Below, one piece after another: positions 25,406-31,071 of a stretch of 42,799 nt of DNA. Origin of the DNA: a virus; the IMG/VR virus record IMGVR_UViG_3300037635_000132, positions 1 through 42,799 of that record. One strand, 5' to 3'. The notes under the pieces are model-generated. The model saw nothing but the letters and a program-made list of their open reading frames with translations, ran no database searches and was not told where the DNA came from. The position numbers and the translations under genes are program-made. The stretch's first letter is position 1, and each line of letters opens with the position of its first letter.

Positions 25406-25678
25406 TTATTCTCCTTTCTCGTAGTACCATGCGGTAGGATCATCAGGTAGTACGCATGGTTTCCAGTGGTTAGGATTACCATCATCATCTACAGTAGGAC
25501 GGAAGTCAAACATATGTTTTAATGTGTATGCCTTATCACGCAGGTCACTGAGTTGTGTCATCCGCACATCCATCATCTCCAATGTATCATCTACCATGCT
25601 GTCCATACAGGTGTATACTTCCAGTAGTTTAAGTACTTCGTCACGGGTTAGTTCTGTTTTGATTGTCTTATTAGTCAT
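25406..25678 (-). CDS. Hypothetical protein (90 aa)
   Basis: ATG 25678 has AGGAGAG nine bases upstream. The N-terminal 50 residues form a helical, Met-rich region (LTRDEVLKLLEVYTCMDSMVDDTLEMMDVRM). The C-terminus contains DGNPNHWKPCVLPDDPTAWYYEKGE. No family is recognised. It is the first gene after the TTCG hairpin at 25705, so it may mark a processing or attenuation point. Confidence 0.75.
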   Translation of the reverse strand: MTNKTIKTELTRDEVLKLLEVYTCMDSMVDDTLEMMDVRMTQLSDLRDKAYTLKHMFDFRPTVDDDGNPNHWKPCVLPDDPTAWYYEKGE

Positions 25679-25702
25679 TGTATTACTCTCCTATGAAGTA
25701 AG

Positions 25703-25720
25703 GCGGGGCCGAAGCCCCAC
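25703..25720 (-). terminator. Stable TTCG-loop hairpin between early genes
   Basis: On the - strand GGGGC-TTCG-GCCCC (25718-25705), flanked by a further partial pair, forms a very stable tetraloop hairpin seven bases after the stop of the 74-aa gene. The downstream tract is only CCTTACTT, so full termination is doubtful. It may attenuate transcription or protect the 3' end of the upstream RNA. Confidence 0.6.
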
Positions 25721-25724
25721 TAAG

Positions 25725-25949
25725 TTAGCCAGCGAAGTGACGTACACGGCGTGAGCCTAGCTTGTTGAGTGTCTTCTCAAGGTACACGCTGCGCTTGCCA
25801 AGGTGCAAGGCTGTCATGCAAGAGCCACGCTGTACACCGTAGCGCTTCTTAGACTGACGCTTACGGGTCAGACCTTTGAAGCCTACAAGGTTGAAGCGGA
25901 AGCCTCGAGTGCCATCGTTGAGCGGTTTGGTTGCGATACATACGAACAT
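25725..25949 (-). CDS. Basic hypothetical protein (74 aa)
   Basis: This protein is strongly basic, with many Arg and Lys (FKGLTRKRQSKKRYGVQRGSCM, then LGKRSVYLEKTLNKLGSRRVRHF), suggesting nucleic acid binding. No family is recognised. ATG 25949 follows directly on the stop of the 42-aa gene (TAATATG). It ends at the TTCG hairpin. Confidence 0.75.
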   Translation of the reverse strand: MFVCIATKPLNDGTRGFRFNLVGFKGLTRKRQSKKRYGVQRGSCMTALHLGKRSVYLEKTLNKLGSRRVRHFAG

Positions 25950-25950
25950 A

Positions 25951-26079
25951 TTATTTAGTCTCCAGTTGGTTGCGAATTTCTGATAGTAAGGATATTAGTT
26001 CTTTGTTGTTCTTCATCTTGGTGTCAGGTAAGATCTTCTCACACATAGAAAGGATCTTCAAGTTAAGTGCATTAGTCAT
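25951..26079 (-). CDS. Small hypothetical helical protein (42 aa)
   Basis: The frame from ATG 26079 to TAA 25953-25951 fills the gap between two genes. The product MTNALNLKILSMCEKILPDT...ELISLLSEIRNQLETK is a lysine-rich helical peptide. It follows the stop of the gene upstream by four bases. No family is known. Confidence 0.65.
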   Translation of the reverse strand: MTNALNLKILSMCEKILPDTKMKNNKELISLLSEIRNQLETK

Positions 26080-26083
26080 AGCG

Positions 26084-26437
26084 TTATAATCCTAGTTGTT
26101 GCAATAGGTCTGCGTCTTCTTGCGTAAAGGTATCAGTATCTACCTTGGTGTAGTTACTATCCCAGTACTGTTCTTTATACAAGGGGTCAGCCCATGTCAA
26201 GGTCAACCCATAGGTAGCCTCACTGATGTAGCTATCGCCTAGCTCAAAGGAACCATACGTCATGTCTGTCTTAACTGCAACGAACCAACGTGCATACTTG
26301 TTAGACTTCTCTTTGTCGGGACGTTGGTAGGTCTTGAGTAAGCGCATCTCTGTCTCACCAAAGGGGCCATACCCTTTGAATACAGCGTATGGTTTATCTT
26401 GTGGGCGGGACTTACCTAGTAGGTTCTTAGTTGTCAT
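26084..26437 (-). CDS. Hypothetical protein (117 aa)
   Basis: I start at ATG 26437 because GGAGG lies upstream of it; a longer frame to 26455 lacks an SD. The protein has a glycine and aromatic-rich beta-type sequence (YAVFKGYGPFGETEMRLLKTY; YARWFVAVKTDMTYGSFELG) and an acidic tail. I do not recognise it. It overlaps the 96-aa gene by 11 nt. Confidence 0.75.
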   Translation of the reverse strand: MTTKNLLGKSRPQDKPYAVFKGYGPFGETEMRLLKTYQRPDKEKSNKYARWFVAVKTDMTYGSFELGDSYISEATYGLTLTWADPLYKEQYWDSNYTKVDTDTFTQEDADLLQQLGL

Positions 26438-26717
26438 TGTCTTTACCTCCATCAATTACAATTAGCTTAGCCTTGGGTTTCTTGGTAGGCCGTAGTAGGT
26501 CTAACCTATAAGCATAGAATGTCTCATAGTCAACCTCATCAAGTCTTACCATCGGACGGTCCGAGAGTAGATCGAACCAAGCCATAGGGTATGTACTCTC
26601 AAGTATACCTAGCATGAGCTTGCCACTATACTCAGAGGTGGTGGCAGTAATCAAGTGCCACTCACCATTTACGTTCTCGCATAGATAGCGAGTGTCTTCG
26701 TCTACTTCTGTCATCAT
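26427..26717 (-). CDS. Hypothetical protein (96 aa) containing a palindrome copy
   Basis: ATG 26717 overlaps the upstream stop as ATGATG. The sequence MMTEVDEDTRYLCENVNGEWHLITATT...MAWFDLLSDRPMVRLDEVDYETFYAYRLDLLRP has no known family. The residues LLSDRP are encoded by the palindromic repeat at 26552-26564; the same six residues end the protein at 28032-28280. This gene may have acquired the element by chance insertion in frame. Confidence 0.75.
   Translation of the reverse strand: MMTEVDEDTRYLCENVNGEWHLITATTSEYSGKLMLGILESTYPMAWFDLLSDRPMVRLDEVDYETFYAYRLDLLRPTKKPKAKLIVIDGGKDNDN
26552..26564. repeat. Palindromic repeat copy 1 (inside a gene)
   Basis: TCGGACGGTCCGA, followed by GAGTAG, is identical in the core to the copies at 28630 and 29347. 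This copy lies in frame within 26427-26717, unlike the others. Confidence 0.8.
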
Positions 26718-27079
26718 AGTAAAGCCCTCATAGTTGTACCTTCATCAGAGTTAGTTGATAGCACAGCTATCTGTGCATTGTCAACAGTCTCTTCAGAGTG
26801 TTTATTTACGAAGCTACTATACTTGTATGGGTTGTACGTTACATCTGTGTACAACTCAGGTGAGTATGACATGTCTTCGTAGCCCATAAGCTCACCTCTA
26901 ACGAAAGCATGTACGTTCTTCTTACGTTCACGCAGTACCCGTAAACGCCCAGCCTTACGCACTACAAACTTAGGATTGTATATGGTGACATCATTGGTGT
27001 GCTTGATCACACGCCCTGTATGGCAGTCACGCACACTGAATAGTTTTTTGTGCAGGTTGAAGTATACTTCTACTCTCAT
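26714..27079 (-). CDS. Conserved phage protein (121 aa)
   Basis: The N-terminal half reads MRVEVYFNLHKKLFSVRDCH and continues to VVRKAGRLRVLRERKKNVHAFVRGEL. This arrangement (MRVEVYFNLH...F-x-V...AGR-x-RVLRE-x-KNVHAFV) is one I recognise from many uncharacterised marine and enteric phage early proteins. The C-terminus contains ELYTDVTYNPYKYSSFV. Function unknown. SD AGGAG precedes ATG. Confidence 0.8.
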   Translation of the reverse strand: MRVEVYFNLHKKLFSVRDCHTGRVIKHTNDVTIYNPKFVVRKAGRLRVLRERKKNVHAFVRGELMGYEDMSYSPELYTDVTYNPYKYSSFVNKHSEETVDNAQIAVLSTNSDEGTTMRALL

Positions 27080-27081
27080 AG

Positions 27082-27387
27082 TTACTCTCCTTCTTTAGGT
27101 TGTGCATCTGATATAGCTGACATCCATGCAGTTATCAGTGGCATGTAATGAGCTTCAGTGTTAACGAACACAAAGCCAGATGTCAAGCCACCCATTCTCC
27201 ACTTACCCTGCCAGCCTAGCTTATTGAGTAACAGCTGCGCTGCATGTGTGTGGTTACCTTCTACGTTCAAGCTGTGATCCCACCCAACAGTGTAGGTGGA
27301 ACCTTTGTGACCGCTGGATGTCATAGCTTTGATGCGTGAACCCAGCGTGTTTGTTGCAGGTAGATATTTTGTGATGATAGTTTGCAT
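27082..27387 (-). CDS. Conserved phage protein (101 aa)
   Basis: The sequence MQTIITKYLPATNTLGSRIKAMTSSGH...YTVGWDHSLNVEGNHTHAAQLLLNKLGW is of a type repeatedly seen in phage early regions beside the MRVEV-type protein. No catalytic motif is assigned. ATG follows an AGGAGAGTAACT-like SD region. It is closely spaced with both neighbours. Confidence 0.75.
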   Translation of the reverse strand: MQTIITKYLPATNTLGSRIKAMTSSGHKGSTYTVGWDHSLNVEGNHTHAAQLLLNKLGWQGKWRMGGLTSGFVFVNTEAHYMPLITAWMSAISDAQPKEGE

Positions 27388-27389
27388 AG

Positions 27390-28007
27390 TTACTCTCCCA
27401 TAATTACTGCTGCTACATGATACTTAGAGACAGCATCACCAGTTGGCAAGGACTTATTCATGCCACCCTTCTCAGCTACATAGTTGCACCATGTATTCCA
27501 CCAATACTCAGCGCCCTTGCGGCGGCATAGCTTGACGTAGCTGCGGATCTTAGAGCGGCGTAGCTCAGGCTTGACCTTCTTGTTCAAGAGTAGGGCAGTC
27601 TCTGGCAAGCCAAGCATACGGATGTTGTGCCTATCTAGGCAAGCCACCTCGAAGCCACACATTTGTGCAATGAAGCCAGCCTTCACCATACCGATAGACG
27701 GAATAGCCACAAACAAATCGACAGCCTCTTGCGCACCATCAATAGTGTCCTTGCCATACTGCTGAGCGATAGCGTTGATCTCTTGATGCAAGCGCTGGGC
27801 GTTAGCCTTAGCGTACTCTATGCCCAGCGCCTTGGTGGATGACACCCATTTAGATTGTACACCCTCAGCCCTGATAGACACACGTTGTTGTATGACACGG
27901 GAGAGGGGCATATTGATGGTGCATAAAGTAAATTCAACTATGTCATACAACCCATCAGGTGTAGACATGGCGTGTTGTGTGATTGTTGTGCAGTCACGTT
28001 GATACAT
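27390..28007 (-). CDS. Helix-hairpin-helix-type DNA-binding protein
   Basis: In this 205-aa protein the central region VAIPSIGMVKAGFIAQMCGFEVACLDRHNIRMLGLPE looks like a helix-hairpin-helix (I-x-G-x-G-type turn) followed by an Asp-containing loop. This is reminiscent of HhH-GPD DNA glycosylases, although the catalytic lysine is not evident. The C-terminal part is basic and tryptophan-rich (AEYWWNTWCNYV). It could be a DNA repair or modification-related protein. A palindromic repeat core ends 26 nt before its start codon, and the SD TAGGAG lies between them. Confidence 0.75.
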   Translation of the reverse strand: MYQRDCTTITQHAMSTPDGLYDIVEFTLCTINMPLSRVIQQRVSIRAEGVQSKWVSSTKALGIEYAKANAQRLHQEINAIAQQYGKDTIDGAQEAVDLFVAIPSIGMVKAGFIAQMCGFEVACLDRHNIRMLGLPETALLLNKKVKPELRRSKIRSYVKLCRRKGAEYWWNTWCNYVAEKGGMNKSLPTGDAVSKYHVAAVIMGE

Positions 28008-28031
28008 TGTGAAGTCTCCTATAAGTTCTAG

Positions 28032-28280
28032 TCACGGACGGTCCGAGAGTAGAGTTTCAGCATTTATGTTAGCCTTAATGATAGCATCCATATCTTCTAT
28101 GGCTTTGTCAATCTCATTTCTTTTGTACTTAACGCCACTAATCTCACCAGCCTTAGCCATCAGCTTAGACTTGGTCAGGTGACGGGCAGGCTTGAGGCCT
28201 ATGCGTACCATCTTAAGCGCAGCCTTAACGAATATAGCCTGTACCTCAGGGCGCCCTGGGTTTTCAATAACGTATGCCAT
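28032..28280 (-). CDS. Hypothetical basic protein (82 aa) ending in repeat-encoded LLSDRP
   Basis: I start at ATG 28280, with AAGGAA upstream; the longer frame to 28391 runs through the neighbouring gene and the repeat. The product MAYVIENPGRPEVQAIFVKAALKMV...KSKLMAKAGEISGVKYKRNEID... is helical and basic. Its last six residues and stop codon are formed by the palindromic repeat at 28034-28046, and another copy lies 26 nt upstream of its start. Function unknown. Confidence 0.75.
   Translation of the reverse strand: MAYVIENPGRPEVQAIFVKAALKMVRIGLKPARHLTKSKLMAKAGEISGVKYKRNEIDKAIEDMDAIIKANINAETLLSDRP
28034..28046. repeat. Palindromic repeat copy 2
   Basis: ACGGACGGTCCGA, a one-base variant of the core, is flanked by CTAGT on the left and GAGTAGAGTTTCAG on the right. 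It ends 26 nt before the start codon of 27390-28007, read on the - strand, and forms the 3' end of 28032-28280. Confidence 0.85.
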
Positions 28281-28284
28281 ATGC

Positions 28285-28485
28285 TTATTCCTTTCTAGGT
28301 TTAGTCTCGGACGATCCGAGGGTAGAAACTGAATTGCCATCAATCTCTTGCGTATATATAGAAGACCCCATAGCAGAACGATTGTCAACACCCCATTTTG
28401 AGGTGCTGAACCATTGCGATGCGTGATGCCATAGATATTTATCGGGGCGCAGCCTCATACGTTTGCGCTTGGACATGTATCTCAT
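28285..28485 (-). CDS. Hypothetical basic protein (66 aa)
   Basis: ATG 28485 overlaps the previous stop as ATGA; an internal ATG at 28476 is an alternative. The N-terminus is Arg/Lys/Trp-rich (MRYMSKRKRMRLRPDKYLWHHASQWF). The C-terminal residues NSVSTLGSSETKPRKE are encoded by a palindromic repeat copy, so the element has been captured in the coding frame. No family is recognised. Confidence 0.65.
   Translation of the reverse strand: MRYMSKRKRMRLRPDKYLWHHASQWFSTSKWGVDNRSAMGSSIYTQEIDGNSVSTLGSSETKPRKE
28298..28333. repeat. Palindromic repeat copy 3 (36-bp extended unit)
   Basis: The core TCGGACGATCCGA (28307-28319) carries one central change. The whole 36-bp unit differs from 28621-28656 at only two positions. 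The core ends 26 nt before ATG 28280. Confidence 0.88.
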
Positions 28486-28604
28486 AGCAAGCCCTGCCCT
28501 ACCGCATAGCCAAAGAAATAGCCTAAGCCTATCAGGCATAGCACGTTGAGCGTCATTGTTACTTTGAAGATTAGATTATAGCGTTGTTCTCTTTTGCGTG
28601 TCAT
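28482..28604 (-). CDS. Small single-TM membrane protein (40 aa)
   Basis: I start at ATG 28604 (SD AAAGGGA); the longer open frame up to 28751 crosses a terminator and the repeat and is not believable. The product is MTRKREQRYNLIFKVTMTLN followed by VLCLIGLGYFFGYAVGQGLL, a basic tail and one TM helix. It is the first gene after the 28654-28685 terminator and has a palindromic repeat 25 nt upstream. Confidence 0.75.
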   Translation of the reverse strand: MTRKREQRYNLIFKVTMTLNVLCLIGLGYFFGYAVGQGLL

Positions 28605-28620
28605 TACGTTGTCCCTTTGT

Positions 28621-28656
28621 GGTTTAGTGTCGGACGGTCCGAGGGTAGAAACTGAA
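28621..28656. repeat. Palindromic repeat copy 4 (36-bp extended unit)
   Basis: The core TCGGACGGTCCGA is at 28630-28642. The unit starts GGTTTAGT and ends GGGTAGAAACTGAA. It lies between a terminator and the start of the next gene, the clearest intergenic placement of the family. Confidence 0.9.
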
Positions 28657-28685
28657 AAGCAAAGAGGCTCCCCGAAGGAAGCCCC
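28654..28685 (-). terminator. Intrinsic terminator after the first leftward gene
   Basis: On the - strand GGGGCTTCC (28685-28677), the loop TTCG and GGGAGCCTC (28672-28664) form a 9-bp stem with two G-U pairs. TTTGCTTTTC follows. It lies 14 nt after the stop of 28699-29235, so part of the transcription from the control region should stop here and a new start or antitermination is needed for downstream genes. Confidence 0.8.
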
Positions 28686-28698
28686 TGCCCTGCCCCGC

Positions 28699-29235
28699 TT
28701 AGGCTGAGGCCTTCGCTGCGGCGTTGAATGCCTTGCGGAATGCGGCGACACTGATACCAGCTTCGCTGAGCTTCTGCATGACCTCTTGAGCCATTGCCTC
28801 AGGTGTCACTTGCTCAGGCTGTGCCTCTGTAGGCTTGCCCTTGCCCTTGGATGTATTGCCAGCGGCGCTTGCTTTCTTGACCCGCTTCCGAACCGCTGAG
28901 GCACCGAGGGAGTTAAGCTCACCGTTTTTGTTTAGCTTTGCTACCTTGTCCCAATTGGAGGCAACAAACATGGCGTCATTACGATCCTGCATAGAGCGCT
29001 TACCTAAAGGTGTGGCTTTGATAGCGGCACCGTATTGTTTGTCTGATTTGTATACGCTGCGGAGTGTGAGCAGCCATTCGCCAATGTCACGGGTTTGCAA
29101 GAGCACAAGCTCAGCCGTGTCATCCCGCTTGTCAAACATGTGAGCTACATGATCACAGGCTTGGCTGAATGAGTGTGTCTGACCGTCGAATGTGACCGTT
29201 GTGTCGATATGTGTTTTTGCGATTGCGTTTGTCAT
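28699..29235 (-). CDS. First leftward gene: putative DNA-binding regulator
   Basis: This 178-aa protein has a central helical region (LLQTRDIGEWLLTLRSVYKSDKQYG...KRSMQDRNDAMFVASNWDKV) that resembles the helical pattern of DUF3102-type or ParB-like proteins. A basic linker (RKRVKKASAAGNTSKGKGK) and a Q/A/E-rich C-terminal helix follow. No certain family. The gene is visibly GC-richer, with codons such as GCG, CTG and GCC, than neighbours, suggesting separate origin. Its position as the first, separately terminated gene facing the control region fits an early regulator. Confidence 0.7.
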   Translation of the reverse strand: MTNAIAKTHIDTTVTFDGQTHSFSQACDHVAHMFDKRDDTAELVLLQTRDIGEWLLTLRSVYKSDKQYGAAIKATPLGKRSMQDRNDAMFVASNWDKVAKLNKNGELNSLGASAVRKRVKKASAAGNTSKGKGKPTEAQPEQVTPEAMAQEVMQKLSEAGISVAAFRKAFNAAAKASA

Positions 29236-29304
29236 TGGGTAGATCCTTTCGGGTTGTGGCTTGATTGCCGGTTGATGACATTATTTCTGAACGATAACGC
29301 CGAG

Positions 29305-29336
29305 AGTGTCAAACACTTTTTTTACCCTTTAGGGTA
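29305..29336 (-). promoter_or_regulatory. Candidate leftward promoter/operator region
   Basis: Two inverted repeats (AGTGT-CAA-ACACT and TACCCT-TT-AGGGTA) lie about 70-100 nt before ATG 29235. The first contains TTGACA on the - strand (29312-29307). A good -10 at normal spacing is not visible; the best match, AATAAT, is 21 nt away. The promoter call is therefore weak, while the palindromes are clear. Confidence 0.4.
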
Positions 29337-29346
29337 GATCTTAGTT

Positions 29347-29359
29347 TCGGACGGTCCGA
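29347..29359. repeat. Palindromic repeat copy 5
   Basis: TCGGACGGTCCGA is preceded by TTAGTT and followed by GGGTAGGG. It lies 111 nt upstream of the first leftward gene, next to the other operator-like palindromes. Confidence 0.88.
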
Positions 29360-29424
29360 GGGTAGGGATTAGGGCAAAACGAATCACTTGGAGGGAGTGG
29401 AACGAATCAGCAAAACTGCCTCGT

Positions 29425-29500
29425 GTGATGCCTGCGTGATGCGCCTGAGTGCCTGCATGATGTGGCTGCCTGAGCGTTAGGCGTATGCGTGATGCGTTAG
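29425..29500. repeat. Iteron-like short repeats
   Basis: TGCGTGATGCG occurs at 29433-29443 and 29486-29496, with related words TGTGATGCCTGC and GCATGATG between and before them. The spacing is irregular. Such clusters are seen at phage origins, but the short length allows other explanations. Confidence 0.5.
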
Positions 29501-29915
29501 GGGTGGGGGTGTACTTGTGTGCGAGTGCTACAGGGGGGTAGGGGTATTACATGCATGAATGCCTGCATTGCGCACGCTCGCCTGTAAGCCCGTGAAAACA
29601 TGGGAAAAACCCCTGCGTGACATACTCAATAACTATAAAAAGCATTACATTCCAAGGACATAGCCTCGCATGATGCCCACAAACGCACCTACCCTTGCGT
29701 GAGTAGGGGGCGCATGGGCCACCCCACCCCTATACGTTACGTATATATGTACTCTGCAACACACGGGGATTTTGAAACGACCTATATGTACCCCTACACG
29801 CACAACCTCTCCCGTATACCGCTCTAAAGAAGGACGTTATATTGTAACACTAGTATATGTGTGCTTTTATTGCAACACTTCTGAACTATTTAGCCTCGAC
29901 TACAAGTTTATCGGC

Positions 29916-29944
29916 TTGACAAGCTCCCCTGTTTTATGTATAAC
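29916..29944 (+). promoter_or_regulatory. Rightward sigma-70-like promoter with an inverted repeat around the -10
   Basis: TTGACA (29916-29921), 17 nt, TATAAC (29939-29944), with the same GGCTTGACAAG context as the promoter at 385. The inverted repeat CTCCCC (29924-29929) and GGGGAG (29947-29952) brackets the -10, as an operator would. It points to the lysis and structural module. Confidence 0.75.
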
Positions 29945-29993
29945 TTGGGGAGTATAGGGGGTAAGGGGGTTATAGTTAAACTATTTAGTAATA

Positions 29994-30109
29994 AAACTTA
30001 GATATAGTATAACTATAGTAGTTTGAACTTAAGAAAATAGCTTGACACAATAGTTAAACTATACTATCATTACTTAATAAGTAGTTTAAACTTAGATATA
30101 GTATAACTA
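29994..30109. repeat. 22-bp perfect direct repeat flanking a promoter
   Basis: Copies at 29994-30015 and 30088-30109 begin AAACTTAGATA and end GTATAACTA. They are 94 bp apart, start to start, and flank the promoter at 30042-30070. This suggests two binding sites on either side of the start site. Confidence 0.85.
30042..30070 (+). promoter_or_regulatory. Rightward promoter with operator between -35 and -10
   Basis: TTGACA (30042-30047), 17 nt, TATCAT (30065-30070). The near-palindrome TAGTTAAACTA (30051-30061) lies exactly in the spacer, and the same 11 bp occur at 29973-29983. Related inverted repeats occur at about 30018, 30083 and 30145. A repressor occupying the spacer site would block this promoter. 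Confidence 0.75.
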
Positions 30110-30219
30110 CCTTATAATATAACTACATATAAAGTAATATATGGTAGTTAGAACTACATAGTTATACTATAACACTTGTAACTATTATCACTTGTAGCGT
30201 AATAAAGTACTTGACTCCT

Positions 30220-30480
30220 ATGAAAAAACAAGTAAAACTATATGCATCAGAGGATGTGTTAACTGAGTTCTATTTAGCTTTAGCTGACAATGACTCCCGT
30301 AGATTACGTCAAGTACACATACCTAAGTCTGACGTATTCTATGTCCGTACTGCTATTCATAACGATACAGGTGTGTGGTACACACTTGATCACGTAGAAC
30401 GAGCGATGTACTTAGAGGGTCACTTGAGTCGTAATGAAGTGTTAGACCCAGATAGAGAGCGAGAGTATTGCCGTGGCTAA
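30220..30480 (+). CDS. First rightward gene, hypothetical protein (86 aa)
   Basis: I start at ATG 30220; the frame extends three codons further to TTG 30211. No clear SD is seen, so translation may be weak or regulated. The product MKKQVKLYASEDVLTEFYLALADNDSRRLRQVHIPKSDVFYV... has a mixed alpha-beta sequence and an acidic, Arg-rich C-terminus. No family is recognised. As the first gene behind the operator-bearing promoter it could be a regulator, but no HTH is obvious. Confidence 0.7.
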   Translation: MKKQVKLYASEDVLTEFYLALADNDSRRLRQVHIPKSDVFYVRTAIHNDTGVWYTLDHVERAMYLEGHLSRNEVLDPDREREYCRG

Positions 30481-30718
30481 GACAGTGTTAGACGATTGGA
30501 AGGTACTACCCAGGCTTATGATGCTTGCGGTTACTGTATTGACTTACCAAGCAGTACATTGGTTTATGTCACTACCAGATCCAAGCGTAGCACAGTCAGG
30601 CCTTGTATCAGTCTGTATGGGTGCTTTAACTGGTTGCTTTGGCATCTGGATGGGCAAAGAGTCTAAGACTACTGTAACCCCTACACGTGTAGTACACGAG
30701 GAGAGTTATAACAAATGA
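30473..30718 (+). CDS. Holin-like two-TM protein (81 aa)
   Basis: GTG 30473 starts 8 nt before the previous stop. The protein has two hydrophobic helices (LMMLAVTVLTYQAVHWFMSL and SGLVSVCMGALTGCFGIWMG) with a short loop and a polar C-terminus. Size, topology and position right before a GTA-type holin and endolysin suggest a holin, antiholin or spanin-like function. Confidence 0.7.
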   Translation: MAKTVLDDWKVLPRLMMLAVTVLTYQAVHWFMSLPDPSVAQSGLVSVCMGALTGCFGIWMGKESKTTVTPTRVVHEESYNK

Positions 30719-31071
30719 TAGGTCAGATTATAGGTGCAGTCGGTGGCTTAGCTTCTACTTATCTTGATGGTAAGGTAGCAGTCTCTAAAGCTAATGCAGA
30801 GATACGAGTTAAGCAAGCTACTGGTGAGCTTGACTGGGATATAGCTGCAATGGACAGCACCAAGAATAGCTGGAAGGATGAGTGGATTACTTTACTATTT
30901 AGTATCCCTCTTATCTTAGCTTTCTGTGGTGAGTGGGGTAACTCTATTGTACAGGCTGGCTTTACTGCCTTAGAGTCTATGCCTACGTGGTATCAGTACT
31001 CCTTAGGTGGTATCGTTAGTGCTAGCATTGGTATGAGATCCGTATCTAAGTTTTTCACAGGGAAGAAGTAA
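30715..31071 (+). CDS. Holin, GTA-type three-TM family
   Basis: This 118-aa protein has the layout of the 'holin of 3TMs, for gene-transfer release' family: an N-terminal small hydrophobic segment (IIGQ/IIGAVGGLAS) and a charged helix with AEIRVKQATGELDWD. SWKDEWITLLFSIPLILAF and a C-terminal SLGGIVSASIGMRSVSKFF follow. It forms the inner-membrane lesion that releases or activates the endolysin encoded next. ATG overlaps the upstream stop as ATGA. Confidence 0.85.
   Translation: MIGQIIGAVGGLASTYLDGKVAVSKANAEIRVKQATGELDWDIAAMDSTKNSWKDEWITLLFSIPLILAFCGEWGNSIVQAGFTALESMPTWYQYSLGGIVSASIGMRSVSKFFTGKK

Larger units (their letters stand above)
29236..30219. other. Gene-free divergent control region, candidate origin and regulatory switch
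   Basis: About 980 bases contain no convincing gene. From the left they hold: AGTGT-CAA-ACACT (29305-29317), whose - strand reading contains TTGACA; TACCCT-TT-AGGGTA (29323-29336); palindrome copy 5 (29347); and a GC-rich tract at about 29400-29600 with repeated TGCGTGATG-like words. The right half is an AT-rich tract at 29950-30200 with two promoters, a 22-bp direct repeat and five TAGTT...AACTA sites. The sharp GC to AT change plus iterated motifs is what a replication origin or lysis/lysogeny switch looks like, but neither is proven. Confidence 0.75.

Noticed and set aside
28300-28390. TTGACA on the - strand near 28380 as a promoter
   Set aside because: It is inside a gene and no -10 is present at 16-18 nt; TATATA lies 24 nt away.
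28280-28391. N-terminal extension of the 82-aa protein
   Set aside because: It runs across the neighbouring gene and the repeat; ATG 28280 has an SD.
28604-28751. N-terminal extension of the 40-aa membrane protein
   Set aside because: The extension would run through a terminator and the palindrome element and reads as antisense-like Pro/Arg sequence; ATG 28604 has an SD.
29305-29322. Hairpin AGTGT-CAA-ACACT followed by seven T as a rightward terminator
   Set aside because: Only a 5-bp AT-containing stem, and no rightward gene lies before it; better read as an operator-like palindrome.
26552-29359. Palindromic repeats as a CRISPR array
   Set aside because: Copies are hundreds of bases apart with genes between them and no regular spacers.
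29772-29957. 61-codon frame starting with TTG in the control region
   Set aside because: No SD, no coding-like composition, and it contains the promoter at 29916-29944.
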